Shown: positions 46,705 through 57,958 of the stretch, in pieces
Layout of the letters: each line of letters starts with the position of its first letter
Numbering within the stretch: position 1 is the first letter of the stretch
The notes under the pieces: generated by a model
The model's input: the letters and a program-made list of their open reading frames with translations, nothing else
The model's database searches: none
What the model was told of the DNA's origin: nothing
Made by a program: the position numbers and the translations under genes
Assembly (NCBI GenBank): GCA_034509735.1
Contig: JACGWO010000006.1
Span: forward strand, 6,959,001-7,023,000
Direction of reading: 5' to 3'
Length of the DNA: 64,000 nucleotides
DNA from: Sesamum alatum
Lineage: Eukaryota; Streptophyta; Magnoliopsida; Lamiales; Pedaliaceae

Positions 46705-49226
46705 TTATAACTTAGGGGAAAAATTAACGATGGATTGTGGGAAGAACTCACGAAAGCAGGCCACAAATCTTTCCATCTCCTTAGCAGGCAAAGAAACCAA
46801 GGTGTTAACTCCGTCAACACCGGGAAAGATCCAACAAATATCTTTCCTATGGCTCACCACTGGGCCACTGTGAAAAGGTTTGCCCCATGGATACGCCACT
46901 CGATCAAACCTCATTCTCAGCCACGAGCTCACCACATACTCCCCACAAGGCAGCCCTTTGTTTATCTCCAACCAGTCTATTACAGATTTTGCATACTCAT
47001 CAGTCACCCTATTTGGCCCTTCGGCCACCATCTCCACTAGCTTTGAAAATGGCCATTTTTCGACATCTTCACATGTTGCCGACGAATAAGCAAGTAGCAC
47101 TGCGTTGCCGCAGTATGAATTTGGCAACGGCGGGTTCAGCCTTGACCTTAAGTCCACAAAATTAAGCAGAGTGGAAACTCTATCTTTATTGTACTCTGCA
47201 TCATTTGACAACGCTTTGCACCGCCACATGAGCGCTGCCACGACGTTAAAACTGGTGATCTTTGTGGTGGTAGAACTGATACTCTCTTTTGCTTTGTTCT
47301 TTAAATAATTGATAGCGGTTGAGGTTAGGTTGAAGGTTGTATAATCCAATTCCTCCCTTTTGCAATCGAACACTGAAGGTCCGAAGATTGTTGGGAGATT
47401 GGGTTTGAAGAACTCGGGGTGTGGGAACTCCACGTGGGGCGGCAATCTAGCGGCTAGGAGGTGGCGGTCGTTGCATGGGATGATAACCAAGGGCTTGTCG
47501 TCGAATGCTTGGGTGGCTAGATTTTCACTGAAGATTTCGGCGCTTGCGCCGTCCAACAAGACATGATTCAGTGACGAGCCCATGGAGAAACCACCACACT
47601 TGAATGATGTTACCTGTGAACGAAGACTTTATACTACGAAGACTTTCATATTTGAATATGTTCTCCAAAAACCATATATATAATTACGGGAAAAATGCAA
47701 TTACCCCCTCTGTATTATATAAAATGTGCAAAAACGCTCCATGTGAAAAAAAGAACATCAATTTACCCTCTTGTGTTTCTAAGAAAGAAGCAAAAAGGCC
47801 CCTCACGCGTTTGTGTGTATTACACGCGCTATTTGTGTTTTTTTTTTATTTCTTAAAATATATTTATATCTTTATTTAAAGATTGTTGAATTTGATTAGA
47901 ATCTATGGTCCAGATTTGATTAATAGATCAATGGTTTAGATTTTACTTGATTCAAATCAACGGTATAGATTTAAAATTGTATATAGAATATATAATAAAT
48001 AAATTATAATTAAACTTATATATTTAAAAATATATAATTAAAATTATGTATATAAATATATATATATATAGAGGGGGGAGGAGTTGGCGGCCACCGACGA
48101 CTGGGGGCTGAAAGGGGGAGGAGGACAATGACACCGACGATGGCACTGGAGGGAGGGGGAGGGACAGCGCGAGATCTAAGGGGGCGGGGCGACGACTGTG
48201 GAAAGGAGGAACGGGGGCAGCGACGATGGAACTCGCAGGCAGAGGGGATGAGGCAATGGACTGGCGGTAGCGCGACCGTATGCAGGGGGAGGCGGGGGGC
48301 AGCGCCGGACCAGCAAGGGGAGGCGGGGGCGGCCGGTTGTTGGCGGGCCAACTGAAGGGGAGGAGGAAGTGGCTGGCGGTGGCGACGGGGGGTGGCAGTT
48401 GGGGTGGGGTGGTTGGTGCGGGGTGCTGGTGGTGGGAGTGGGGTGGGGTGGCTGGTGGGGGGTGGGGTGGTTAATTATAAAATTATATAATTATATATTA
48501 TTTTAAATATTTAATATTATATATTAAATATTAAATATACTTTTCAATAATTTATATATAAAAAATATTTTTTATTTTTAAAAATCATGAATACCCGCAA
48601 AAGTCGCGCATGTATTCTACCATCTCTTATAGGGATTTTTTTTCCTCTTTTCTAAGAAATACAAAGGGATAAATTGCTCTTTTATTTTTTATATGGGGTT
48701 TTTGTTCTTTTCGATTAACACAGGGGGCAAATTGCATTTTTTCGGTATAATTACATTTGGTTGGACGATTTAGAAGTGGTCAAGAAAGTAGCTTTATAAC
48801 CTGAATAACACAGAGTGGTTGCTCAACATCTGGTCCCAAATTATCCAAGGTTTGAACCGCAAGCTGCCGGAATCCGAGGTTGGGATAAACAAAGTCACCC
48901 AACTCATCAAGCGAACACTCTGACGAAGCCACCACGAAACCAACTCCCGCCGAATTGCAGTCGATCTCAAGGCGGCCTGATTGCTGGTTCAGTTTAAGTC
49001 TTCCGGCCATGAAATCATAGGGCACCAAAACTCTTTCCAGTGCCATTTTGAGCCTTTTGGCCACAGTTTCTAGAGGAAAATCAGGGTTGGCTTTGAAGAA
49101 ATGGACAGTGGGAACATCGAAGTTGAGAATTTGGTCGACGTTAGACAAGAAAAATGATTTGTTCTCAGCTTGTTTGGGTGGGGAAACTAGGGTTGATTGC
49201 CGTAATGTGAGCTTGAGGTCTTGCAT
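46705..49226 (-). CDS. BAHD acyltransferase, two exons, 444 residues
   Basis: Exon 1 is 49226-48801 (142 codons, donor attcag/gttata) and exon 2 is 47613-46705 (acceptor ttcacag/gtaaca), phase 0. The joint falls where BAHD genes often have their intron, before VTSFKCGGFSMG. BAHD enzymes transfer an acyl group from CoA to an alcohol or amine in the cytosol. HVLLD (residues 159-163) is the catalytic HxxxD. Other family landmarks are SFNVVAALMWRCKA, DLRSRLNPPLPNSYCGNAV and LPAKEMERF. The structural motif DFGWG is replaced by AYPWG (382-386). Length is normal and no stop or shift is seen, so it is probably functional. The HVPTVHFF-type start and overall pattern suggest the hydroxycinnamoyl/fatty-alcohol side of the family; donor and acceptor cannot be told. 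An element (47688-48745) fills most of the intron. Confidence 0.9.
47688..48745. mobile_element. 1058-bp Mutator-type element in the BAHD intron
   Basis: Perfect 9-bp TSD TATAATTAC (47679-47687 and 48746-48754). Inverted ends: GGGAAAAATGCAATTACCCC and ggggcaaattgcattttttc. The centre contains a purine-rich GC block (48066-48475). It accounts for 1058 of the 1187 intron bases. No transposase. Confidence 0.9.
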
Positions 49227-49300
49227 GGGTGGAATGGGAAAAGACGAATGCCATTGTATTTGTGATGAATTATACGTAGTTAGTCATCTTCATTTTGGTG

Positions 49301-49308
49301 AATTTATA
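49301..49308 (-). promoter_or_regulatory. TATA box of the BAHD gene
   Basis: The minus strand reads TATAAATT about 75 bp before the ATG at 49226, a normal spacing for a short plant 5' UTR. Confidence 0.55.
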
Positions 49309-49375
49309 CTATTTGTATAAGCCGGCGCCTTGAGAAGAAATTAATTAATTTAGATGGATGCATTTATAAAACATA

Positions 49376-49644
49376 GGGCTTAATGCAATTTATCACCATG
49401 TGACATTACAAATGAGCAAATTACCTCCTTATGAAAAAAAATTACTATTTACCTCCCTATGTTCTTTAAAATAGATCAATATACCTCCCTAAATAGGGAG
49501 GTAAATTGCTCCATTCCAAAAAATATGGGGAGGTAAATCAATTCATTTTAAATAACACAGAGATGTAAACTGCTATTTTATTTTTCATAAGGGGTTAATT
49601 TGCTTATTTATATTATCTTATGAGGGTTGCTTGCAATTTTTCCC
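49376..49644. mobile_element. 269-bp Mutator-type MITE in the BAHD promoter region
   Basis: A perfect 10-bp direct repeat ATAAAACATA flanks it (49366-49375, 49645-49654). GGGCTTAATGCAATTTATC is mirrored by gcttgcaatttttccc. The middle is an inverted pair of acctccctaaat/gggaggtaaat. Same family as 59193-59445. It lies about 60 bp upstream of the BAHD TATA box. Confidence 0.85.
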
Positions 49645-49699
49645 ATAAAACATAGGTACATCCATGGATGTGAAATTAGTACTCTATAGGCACCGATAT

Positions 49700-50195
49700 T
49701 ATATACATGGCTTAAATGTATTTTTTGTCCTGTATTTTTTGTATTTTGACGTTTTACTTCTTTATCTTATTAGGGTAGCAAATAGTGTAACTTTTAAACT
49801 TTTCGCAATTTTGGTCCTTCAGTCACCGGAGTTTGCAAATATGTTAACGGAATTTTTTTTTTTAATTTGGGGCTTTTGTCCCGTTGGTCAAATTCCTGCC
49901 AGCATGGAACCAATTTTCGTCCTATATATTTTATATTTTGGTGTTTTAATCCTTTATCTTTCTAGTGTAGCAAATAAATCCTGTAACTTATAATTTTTCG
50001 CGATTTTGGTCCATTAAATTGACCAATAGGAACAAAAGCCCTAAATTAAAAAAATTTCCGTCAATATTTGCAAACTATGGCGACTGAAGGACCAAAATCA
50101 CGAAAAATTAAAAAATTACAATACCTATTTACTACCCTAGAAAGATAAATGACTAAAATACTAAAATGCAAAAGACACTTGATGAAAATTATATT
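49700..50195. mobile_element. foldback element
   Basis: The left arm (gtcctgtatt.. ttttggtccttcagtcaccg.. tgcaaatatgttaacggaa) and right arm (ttccgtcaatatttgcaaac.. cgactgaaggaccaaaatca) are inverted. No TSD was resolved; a TA tract follows. Confidence 0.5.
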
Positions 50196-50333
50196 TAATA
50201 TATATATATATATATATAGGGAAGGGCAAAATGCCAGCACTAGTTCCGCCTAGTCAACCATCAAACTATGATTAATTAGACTTAGGACATTAAATTAGCA
50301 TACACCCAATATTAACATTGGATTAATTAAATG

Positions 50334-50640
50334 GCCGAGTAGGCTTAGCTTAGTTGGTGAAGTTGAGGCTCCATGATCCTAGAGGTTATGGGTTCGAACC
50401 CCTGCGCGGGTTGATGTTATTTCTACTGTATAATATGTATGATTTGATGCTATAATAGCTAGGTGTTAGTTTATGTGATATTATTGATTTGATTATTTGT
50501 TATTGTCTCTGTTCGATATTGATAGCCGACCGGACTAAATATAATCACTTTACTTTCGATATTGATAGCCGACCGGACTAAATATAATCACTTTACTTTC
50601 GATTATAAAATTCATCACTTCCAATTAAAAAAAAAAAAAA
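50334..50640 (+). mobile_element. tRNA-derived SINE, copy 1
   Basis: A box-like ttagcttagttggtgaag and B box GGGTTCGAACCCCT (near 50391) form a Pol III internal promoter. An A-rich tail ends at 50640. TSD acattggattaattaaatg (50315-50333) and cattggattggttaaatg (50641-50658) differ at two bases. A 48-bp segment (tcgatattgatagccgaccg) is duplicated in tandem at about 50513-50608. The body matches copy 2 at 60756-61007 from end to end. Confidence 0.9.
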
Positions 50641-50832
50641 CATTGGATTGGTTAAATGATAATAAAAATATATATTAATTAGGAAGGGACATGGATATAT
50701 ATATATATATATATATGCATTTGAACGAGAGTTAAATGTTGGCTTGAGTGAAGTCGTACCTAATTAAACTGAAGTTGTTGGCTCAAAGATTTTTTTTTTC
50801 TTTTCTTGCTAGTTTCACATGCATATATATAA

Positions 50833-51195
50833 GACAAAATACTTTTTTAATCCCGTAAAACTAGAGTATTATTTGTTTTAGTACCACAACTTAGGTAAAT
50901 GGTTGTTTTAGTTCCATAAAATACGTTTTTCAGTTTTTTTGGTCCCAACACATAACATTTTGGAACCAAAAAAACTGAAAAACGTGTTTTATGGGACTAA
51001 AACAACCACCTACATTTAGGACCAGAAAAACTGAAAAGCGCATTTAATTATAGGACTAAAACAACCACCTACCTAAATTGCACATGATTTGTTGGGACCA
51101 AAAAAGTATGGGAGTAAAACAACCACCTACCTAAATGTAGTACCAAAATAAATAATGCCCTAATTTTACGGGACCAAGAAAGCATTTTACCCCAT
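50833..51195. mobile_element. inverted-repeat MITE
   Basis: GACAAAATACTTTTTTAATC with cccgtaaaactag on the left mirrors ctaattttacgggaccaaga and gcattttacc on the right. Flanking TA tracts hide the TSD. Related to 16598-16699. Confidence 0.55.
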
Positions 51196-51639
51196 ATATA
51201 TATATATATATATATATGTTGAGAGTAGGCCACGCCAACACTTGAAAATTAGTCTTGTTATATACACAAAATTAGCGTGATTTATGTTGATCATCGTTTT
51301 TCTGTATACACATATATAGAATGATTATGTTTATCTACAAGTACTATGAAATAGTGAATGTATACACATATATAGAATGATTATGTTTATCTACAAGTAC
51401 TATGAAATACTTCACTAGAAAAAGGACTGTCAAGTTACCCAGTCTTTATTTTGTTTTTTCATGTACTTTTTCGAGGTTTCTTTGTTTCCATCGATATTAT
51501 CGACAGTTGGAGTGTTAGGCAAGAAACACAAAATGCAAGTAATTATTAAAGGCACTTAATTAGTTCATAGACATATCTCAAAAGCCTAAATCTATTTGCT
51601 AAAAGATAAGCATAACCAACCCTAGTGTGGTCATATTCG

Positions 51640-52260
51640 AATTAAATGTATTTTGGTCTTGTAATTTAGGTTTATTGGACTTTTTGTACTTTAATTTTCT
51701 ATGATACTATTTTGGTCCTATATCTTTTTTGTTTTTATAATTTTGGTCCTTTTTTAGGTCGGTGTTCATCGTCATCGGCTCGAATGGTAAACTCCGATAA
51801 AATAAAGGATTGAAATCACGAAAAGGGAAAATCGTATTTTTGGTCTCGTATGTTAAGGCATTTTCCAATTTAGTTCTATTTGTTATGATTTTCTCACATT
51901 GCATCCCGTAAGTTATCATTTTTTTTCATTTTTACTTCTCATATAACTTTTCCGTCAAATAAATTATGGAGAAGTCGGAGAAGGTGGGAGGGGGTTGTTA
52001 GTTCGAACATGTGTTGGACTAATGACCCTGTAACATTTCTATTTATTATTGGACGGAAAAATTATGGGGGACTAAAAATGAAAAAAAAAATAACTTATGC
52101 GATGCAATGTGGAAAATCATAACAAATGGGACTAATTTGAAAACGAGCCTAATTTATGGACTAAAAATACCATTTTTCCTAGCAAAAATTAAAAAAAAAA
52201 TGCAGGACCAAAATGCTGACCTAGAAAGTAAACGACAAAATGCTGGCAAAAATGAGCCCC
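51640..52260. mobile_element. foldback element with a second one inside
   Basis: The outer arms tgtattttggtcttgtaatt and the aaaatgctgacctagaaag region are inverted. The inner element 51825-52180 starts GGGAAAATCGTATTTTTGG, ends ccatttttcc and has arms of about 110 bp (atttgttatgattttctcac against its complement). TSDs not resolved. Confidence 0.45.
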
Positions 52261-52499
52261 AGTTTTAAAAAGTCACGTGATATGCACATGCATTTTTTTT
52301 ACAAAAAAGATGAACTCCATCGAAAGCAATGACTGAAATCGCATAAATTAAAAAAAATGTAAAACCAAAATGTTATCATAGGAAATTAATTAAAGAACGA
52401 AGATGCCAAATGACCAAAATTATGAGAGCAAACTGCATTTAAGCCGATCATATCCATCTCTTTCTTCCATATGTAAGCTTTGGATTCAAATCCCAACTG

Positions 52500-53606
52500 A
52501 CCCCTACTCCTCGATAAGAATCTATTGGTGCTATGGACTGTTAAAGGCAATGATAATTCCGCACGAATTGAATTAAACTGGGCGGATTTCCATGTTCACG
52601 TGCACGACTTTCCACTAAGCGGTTTGACGAAGGAAGTTGCGACGTATATTGGTACCCAGTTGGGTATTTTTCAGGATGTCGACTTGGATAAAGGTGGACA
52701 GGGATGGGCTTCTTCATTAAGGATACGAGTCGGCATTGACATAACCAAACCTCTTTGATGGATTATGAAAATTCATACGGCTATGGGAGATGAATCGGTT
52801 ATTTCTTTCACCTACGAGCCTCTTCGAACTTTTGCTATTGGTGCGGTTGCATTGAACATATTATGAAATTCTATGATAAGCAATACGAAGAGGAATTCGA
52901 TAAAAAACTAGACATCTCCCATTTGGACCTTGGCTCCGTGCAACAGCCTCGTCAATTATGCGGTCGAAAGGCTTGCCCCTACTGCTCCAAGACATTCTTT
53001 CTTGGGTGCCTCTCAATTCCGAAATCCATCACCTGCAGCTCCTCGGGGTTCAGCCATATTCAACTTCTCATCCTCTAAATCAATCACTACCTCCACCACG
53101 TCCCTTCCCCCACCAAAACCTTCAACCATACAGATTAATCCCATTAATCCTCCCTTCAACCTCACTTCTCCAACACATATTTCCCCTCCATGACCAACAA
53201 TCACAATCCACCACCATCCCCTACTGACCGAGCTTATTCCCTAGCACTCACCACTACAATCCAGATTCCATCAACTACCACTGCTCCCCCCTCAACCTCT
53301 AACAAACTTGATTATTCCACGTTATCCATTCCAGCCCTTACAAACGTTCCCCTCCAATTTACAGCTGAGAATACTATCTCTCATTCCCCTTCCCACTCCT
53401 CATCCTCATTGATTTCCAGACGGAAAAAACCCACTACCCGTAAGATTGTTACTGTACAGAAGAAGTGGAAACTGATCGATGAGACAATTGAAGCGTCGGA
53501 ATCCCTTCTTAAGAGTATCAGACAAGCTGAACTGCTAACGGGAGAAATTTTGGACCCTTCTATGGATTTGGCGGAGGTTGCCGAGCAGCCCCGCCGCGCA
53601 TTATGA
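52500..53606 (+). pseudogene. LINE ORF1 remnant (DUF4283/zinc-knuckle type)
   Basis: WADFHVHVHDFPLSGLTKEV, IGTQLGIFQDVDLDKGGQGW and SSLRIRVGIDITKPL match the ORF1 at 62593 segment by segment. The zinc-knuckle part (52790-52880) has lost its frame. The C-terminal frame 53190-53606 is Ser/Thr/Pro-rich, then basic (KKPTTRKIVTVQKKWKLIDE), and ends with a TGA overlapping the ATG of the next frame (ATGA, 53603-53606). The N-terminal 100 or so codons are absent. ORF1 proteins of plant L1-type LINEs bind RNA. Confidence 0.75.
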
Positions 53607-54826
53607 ATCTACTATCTTGGAACTGTCGGGGACTGGGGGTTCCTCGACAGTCAGTAGCTTGGAATCTCTCATCTGGGCTCATAACTCCTCCTTGATCTTC
53701 ATCTCAGAAACCAAGTGTTCTCTTTCTAAAATTGATAAACTTCGGTACCGACTACGTATGCATGGATTTAGGGTGGACTGTGAAGGTAGAAGCGACGGAC
53801 TCGCACTTTTCTAGCACAAATCTATCACATGCACTTTGAGAAGTTTTTCTAGAAACCACATTGACGTCACAGTGGAATGGACAGAGGCTACTCCGACATG
53901 GCGTTTCACCGGCTTCTATGGAGACCTGAGGCATCGAAGAGGAAAATTCTGCGACTCTTCTGAAATGTTTATCCCTACAATAGCACCAAGAATGGATGGT
54001 GGCGGGTGATTTTAATGAGATTCTTTTGCAATCAAAAAAGAAATGAGGGCTTCCTAGGTCCGAATCGTCAAATAAGGGACTTCCGTGAGGCTTTACATTC
54101 AGCAAATTTACATGATTCGGGCTTCTCTGGGGATCAATTTACTTGGTGCAACAAGCATATGCGCCTGGATACCGTCTATGAACGCCTCGATCGTGCGTGC
54201 AGTAACCATGGTTGTCTTCTTTATTCCCTAACACTCTGGTTTCTCACATTCCATCTATCCACTCGGACCATTCGCCACTGATTATTGAACTCGCCCCAAC
54301 ACCTCCTCGAACTCGGAACTCAAGTAAACCCCTTCGTTTTGAGGTGGCTTGGATCAAAAGGATGGATTGTGAGAAAATCATCACTAATGCTTGGAGGTTG
54401 TGCAACAATTATCTAGCCCAGATCATTGGAAAATAATCTTGCTAATTGTCTTTCCAGCCTACGAGTCCTACCCCGCAACAGTCACAAAATATTCTGCCAC
54501 GAAATTCATTAATTGGAAAAAGCTCTTGTGGATATCGCAAAAAAGACATCACTCCAAAGACTAAATTCCATGAGAATAATTTGAGAAAGGAATTAGAGGC
54601 GACTCTACAGATCGAGGAAATTTTTTGGAAGCAACGAGGAAAAATTCATTGGCTTCGGGAGGGTGACCGAAATACGAGGTTTCTTCATAATCAAGCCAGC
54701 CGCACCTTTCGTCACAACTTTATTTCTTGGCTCAAGGACTCGACAGGGCGTTGGATTGAGGAGGAGACTGAATTGGGGGATCATATTACCGATCACTTTG
54801 CTCGGGTGTTCTTTTCAAGTACTTGA
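53603..54826 (+). pseudogene. LINE ORF2 remnant, endonuclease only
   Basis: MNLLSWNCRGLGVPRQ opens an apurinic-type endonuclease, which continues after a shift as LIFISETKC and MHGFRVDCEGRSDGLALF, then in other frames TWRFTGFYGD, the DFNEIL segment near 54010 and HSANLHDSGFSGDQFTWCN, and finally IHSDHSPLIIEL. A linker follows with KIHWLREGDRNTRFLHNQAS. The sequence stops before the reverse-transcriptase domain, so the 3' half is missing. Several shifts and stops. Confidence 0.75.
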
Positions 54827-55865
54827 GGAGATTAACTTTAAATTTGGCTTTCATTGTAGTGATTTTGAGTGTTTTTCCTTAATTTATAATCTATGTATCA
54901 TCTCTATTTCTACTATTGGTCCTCTGTACTAAGTATGGCTACGATCTTTGTATCATTTCTGTTTTTACATCATCTCATGCAATGCAATGGGATTTTTTTT
55001 ATTTATTTATTTTTTTTTGCTTAATGGCTAAACAACCAGGCGGTTGAAGCACAACAAATTTTGAAACCAAAACGTCATTTTTTGTTTATTGTGTAGTCTT
55101 AATTATAATATCCATCAATTATTTGTAAGTTTTTCTAACCATTACGAAATCAAGTATGAAAATGAGAAAAATATGTTATAATGTCTGACACGAATTATTG
55201 TAAAAAGATTGTGGCGCATGTTGTTGAATTCAGAGAATCAAAATAGGTTGATTTAGTGGATGAGAATGGGGGGGGGGGGAAGAATTTCCAGTTGAAGAGA
55301 TCAAGAAAACCCTGTCAAAGTCGGCCTAATTTGTTTTTGGGCACGAATTCAAGAGGCAAGGTGTAGAGGATGATCTAGTGTAAGAGTGAAAAGTGCCAAA
55401 AATATAATTTTAGATGTATTGTGCAAATGAGGTGTATTTCAAGAGTGCAAAATGGGAATACCTGATTTGTTTAGGAGGGATGGCTATTAAATTGGAAAAA
55501 AAAAAAAAAAAAAAACCTTCAAATTCAGGCTGATATAATTTTCCAGCAAGAAAAGTCCAGAAACGAGTAGAGGGTGTGTGGTGTCAATAAATATATAATT
55601 GAAGGGTGCGAATTGCTATTTCTATAATTTAAGGTTGTATTAAATAATCATTTTTCCAACAAAAAAAATTTGGAAATGAAATATATGTACTAGACTATTG
55701 CATCTCTAGAAGTCATAACCACCATCAATATCACTGCAGTAGCTCTTGTAGTTGACAAATCTCCATCAAATCCGACATATCAACAAAATAATGGACCAAG
55801 ATAATTTAATAAGCATAAACCAAAATAATTTCTACGAAAATAAAATTGCCTCTCTATACTTCCAC
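54827..55865. other. AT-rich spacer before the latex-protein pseudogene
   Basis: Poly-G at 55268-55279 and poly-A at 55496-55515. No genes or clear TIRs. Confidence 0.35.
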
Positions 55866-55873
55866 TATAAATA
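55866..55873 (+). promoter_or_regulatory. TATA box of the latex-protein pseudogene
   Basis: CTATAAATAAGACC lies about 100 bp before the ATG at 55972; the TATAAATA core is at 55866-55873. Confidence 0.5.
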
Positions 55874-56076
55874 AGACCCAAATGTTAGGTAAATTTTTTT
55901 TAACTTGTATGCATTGATCTTAAGCAAGTCTTTGAGTTTTTCTTGTTTCTTACTTTCACAAGGAGCAAAATATGGGTTTATTAGTTAAATTAACTGTGTA
56001 GGTGGAGATAACATCAGAAGGAGACTTGTTTCATCCTATAATGCACGATTACTTCAAAAAATTACCCGATGCAGTG

Positions 56077-56559
56077 TTGGACACGTATTCGACATGGACA
56101 CGGCTCGGACACAGCATTGGCGTGTCCGAAAAATAAATAAAATAAAATAAAAAAAGGACACGGTGTCTGACACGCATGTTGGCGTGTCCGACACGTTTTG
56201 AAGGAGTGTCCGACACGTTTCAGACACGTTTATGATATTTTTATATAATTTTAAAAAGTTTTGTACAGTTTTTTTGTTTTAAAAGAGTTTTAGACAAAAT
56301 AAAGAAGAAGAAAAATAATTCACTTCTCTCAAACTAAAAATTTTGGGATGAAATTATTAAAAAATCGAGAGATGGTCATTATAATTTAACTAATTTGGAT
56401 TATTATTTTTTTTTCATTGTACTTTTTAAATAAACTAATTATGTATAGTTTTAACTTCATGTGGTTCTGGCTAAAAATTTAGACATAAGGCGTGCTTATT
56501 TTATGTTTTATCTTGATATATTTCATATTTCATATTTTAATTTTATGAGAAATTTTAGA

Positions 56560-56590
<31 letters not shown>

Positions 56591-56705
56591 TATTTAGCCA
56601 TGTCGTGTCCTAATTTTTTAAAATTTTATGTGTCGCCGTGTCCGAGTCGTATCGTGTTCGTGTCGTCGTGTTGCCGCGTCTGTCGTCGTATTGTGTCCGT
56701 GTCAA
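56077..56705. mobile_element. MITE with gtgtccgacacg repeats in MLP exon 1
   Basis: TTGGACACGTATTCGACATGGACACGG at the left start and gtccgtgtcaa at the right are inverted, with many gtgtccgacacg words in each arm. A TA tract lies at 56556-56583. Flanking bases (gatgcagtg, tggtgcgta) do not match well, so the boundaries are approximate. This repeat type is common in plant genomes. Confidence 0.65.
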
Positions 56706-56739
56706 TGGTGCGTATGCTATATATATACAGTATTATAAA

Positions 56740-57000
56740 GAAAAGATGTGTTATAGACACGTATTAATTTTTTGTGATTTCGAAAACGCCCTTCAACTAA
56801 TAAAATAATTAACTTATTCAACTTCCTAGGTTTTACATTAACTAAGAAGTTAGTTTTTCTTTTTTTTCTTTATTATTTTCTGGTAATGTGATACGTTGGT
56901 TTATATATTTTACTTTTATTTATGATACATCTTAAAGCGTAAAAAATTATTATTATATGCATGCATGAACATCGTGCCCGGACTGCTAGTATATATATAA
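56740..57000. repeat. third copy of the AT-rich repeat of 18470-19550, reversed
   Basis: ttaacttattcaacttccta, ggttttacattaactaagaa and ttatttatgatacatcttaa are the reverse of blocks at 19440-19530 and 18640-19240. It lies in what would be the end of exon 1 or the intron of the MLP gene. Confidence 0.45.
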
Positions 57001-57958
57001 TTTCTACTTATTACAATTTGGTATGAACTTTATAATCCTAAAACAACATTTTCTATGTGTTCAAAAACAAAAGCATGCAGATGGAAGCTACAAATCCAAT
57101 ATCTTTTATTTGGCTGCAAGAACTTCTAATGTGAAGAAAGGAGTAATATGTGAACTTATTGTAACTCTCTTGAACTAATCCTAGGGTTAATTAAACTATT
57201 TTGTAGTTAGGTTATGATTATGTTGCTAAGCTTAATTTAGAATAATAATTATTCATGATTTATTTACAAGTTCAACGAAAATATAGATTAAAACGGGAGA
57301 TAGCAAAGCACCTAGTTCAGGCCATAGACGAGGAAAACAAGTCAATAACTCTTAAACTGGTCGAAGGAGATTTCCTTGGGCACTTTAAGAGCTTAACACT
57401 CGGAATTCATGTCGACACAAATGGTGAAACCAACTTGTGTGACATGGGTCATAGAGTACGAGAAACTGCACGAGGATATTGAAGATCCGGTCTCATTGCT
57501 CTCTTTTTTCATTAAGGTCATAAAAGATATCGAGGCACATCATCTTAAAACTTAAAAGTCAATCGTTGAAACAAAATATAAAATAAGTGGGAAAATTAAA
57601 TCGTCACCATATATAACACATGATAAGGTAATAATTTTCGTTTGCTAAAAATAAGATACCACGTACCACATGTTACAAAATTTTATCACTATACATATAT
57701 CTATAATTTAGATTAGTGACGATTTAAAAAATATTCTTGCCAATGTTAAAATTGAGAGAGTTAAAGTTATGATGAATTAAATAAAATTGTTTGTAATTAG
57801 TATGGGCGTTATATATCACTTATTATCATATTGTATATGTTTGTGGTTTCAAATTGTTAGAATGTTGCCTATGATAGTAGATCGCATGGGAAAAAAAAAT
57901 AGGTGCCATAAGTAAGGGCGGCAAAAATAAAGGTCTATTTTTGCATAAATAAAAATGA

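Larger units (their letters stand above)
55972..57555 (+). pseudogene. major latex protein-like (MLP/Bet v 1 family) gene, broken
   Basis: The exon 1 fragment 55972-56076 reads MGLLVKLTV, a TAG at 55999-56001 (probably from GAG), then VEITSEGDLFHPIMHDYFKK and LPDAV, the usual MLP start. An element (56077-56705) begins there and the rest of exon 1 is not found after it. Exon 2 (after AG at 57270, to TAA 57553-57555) reads IDEENKSITLKLVEGDFLGH and HFKSLTLGIHVDTNGE, then after a one-base insertion near 57438 VTWVIEYEKLHEDIEDPVSL and KVIKDIEAHHLK. MLP proteins are small cytosolic ligand-binding proteins of about 150 residues, with one intron at this position. The stop, the shift and the missing middle rule out a product. 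Confidence 0.85.

Noticed and set aside
48016..48474. Open frames in the GC-rich block inside the BAHD intron
   Set aside because: Gly/Ala/Pro-rich frames on both strands arise from the purine-rich composition. They lie inside a Mutator-type element and show no domain.
50334..50420. tRNA gene
   Set aside because: A and B boxes are present but the sequence cannot fold as a complete cloverleaf, and it continues into a SINE body with poly-A tail and TSD.
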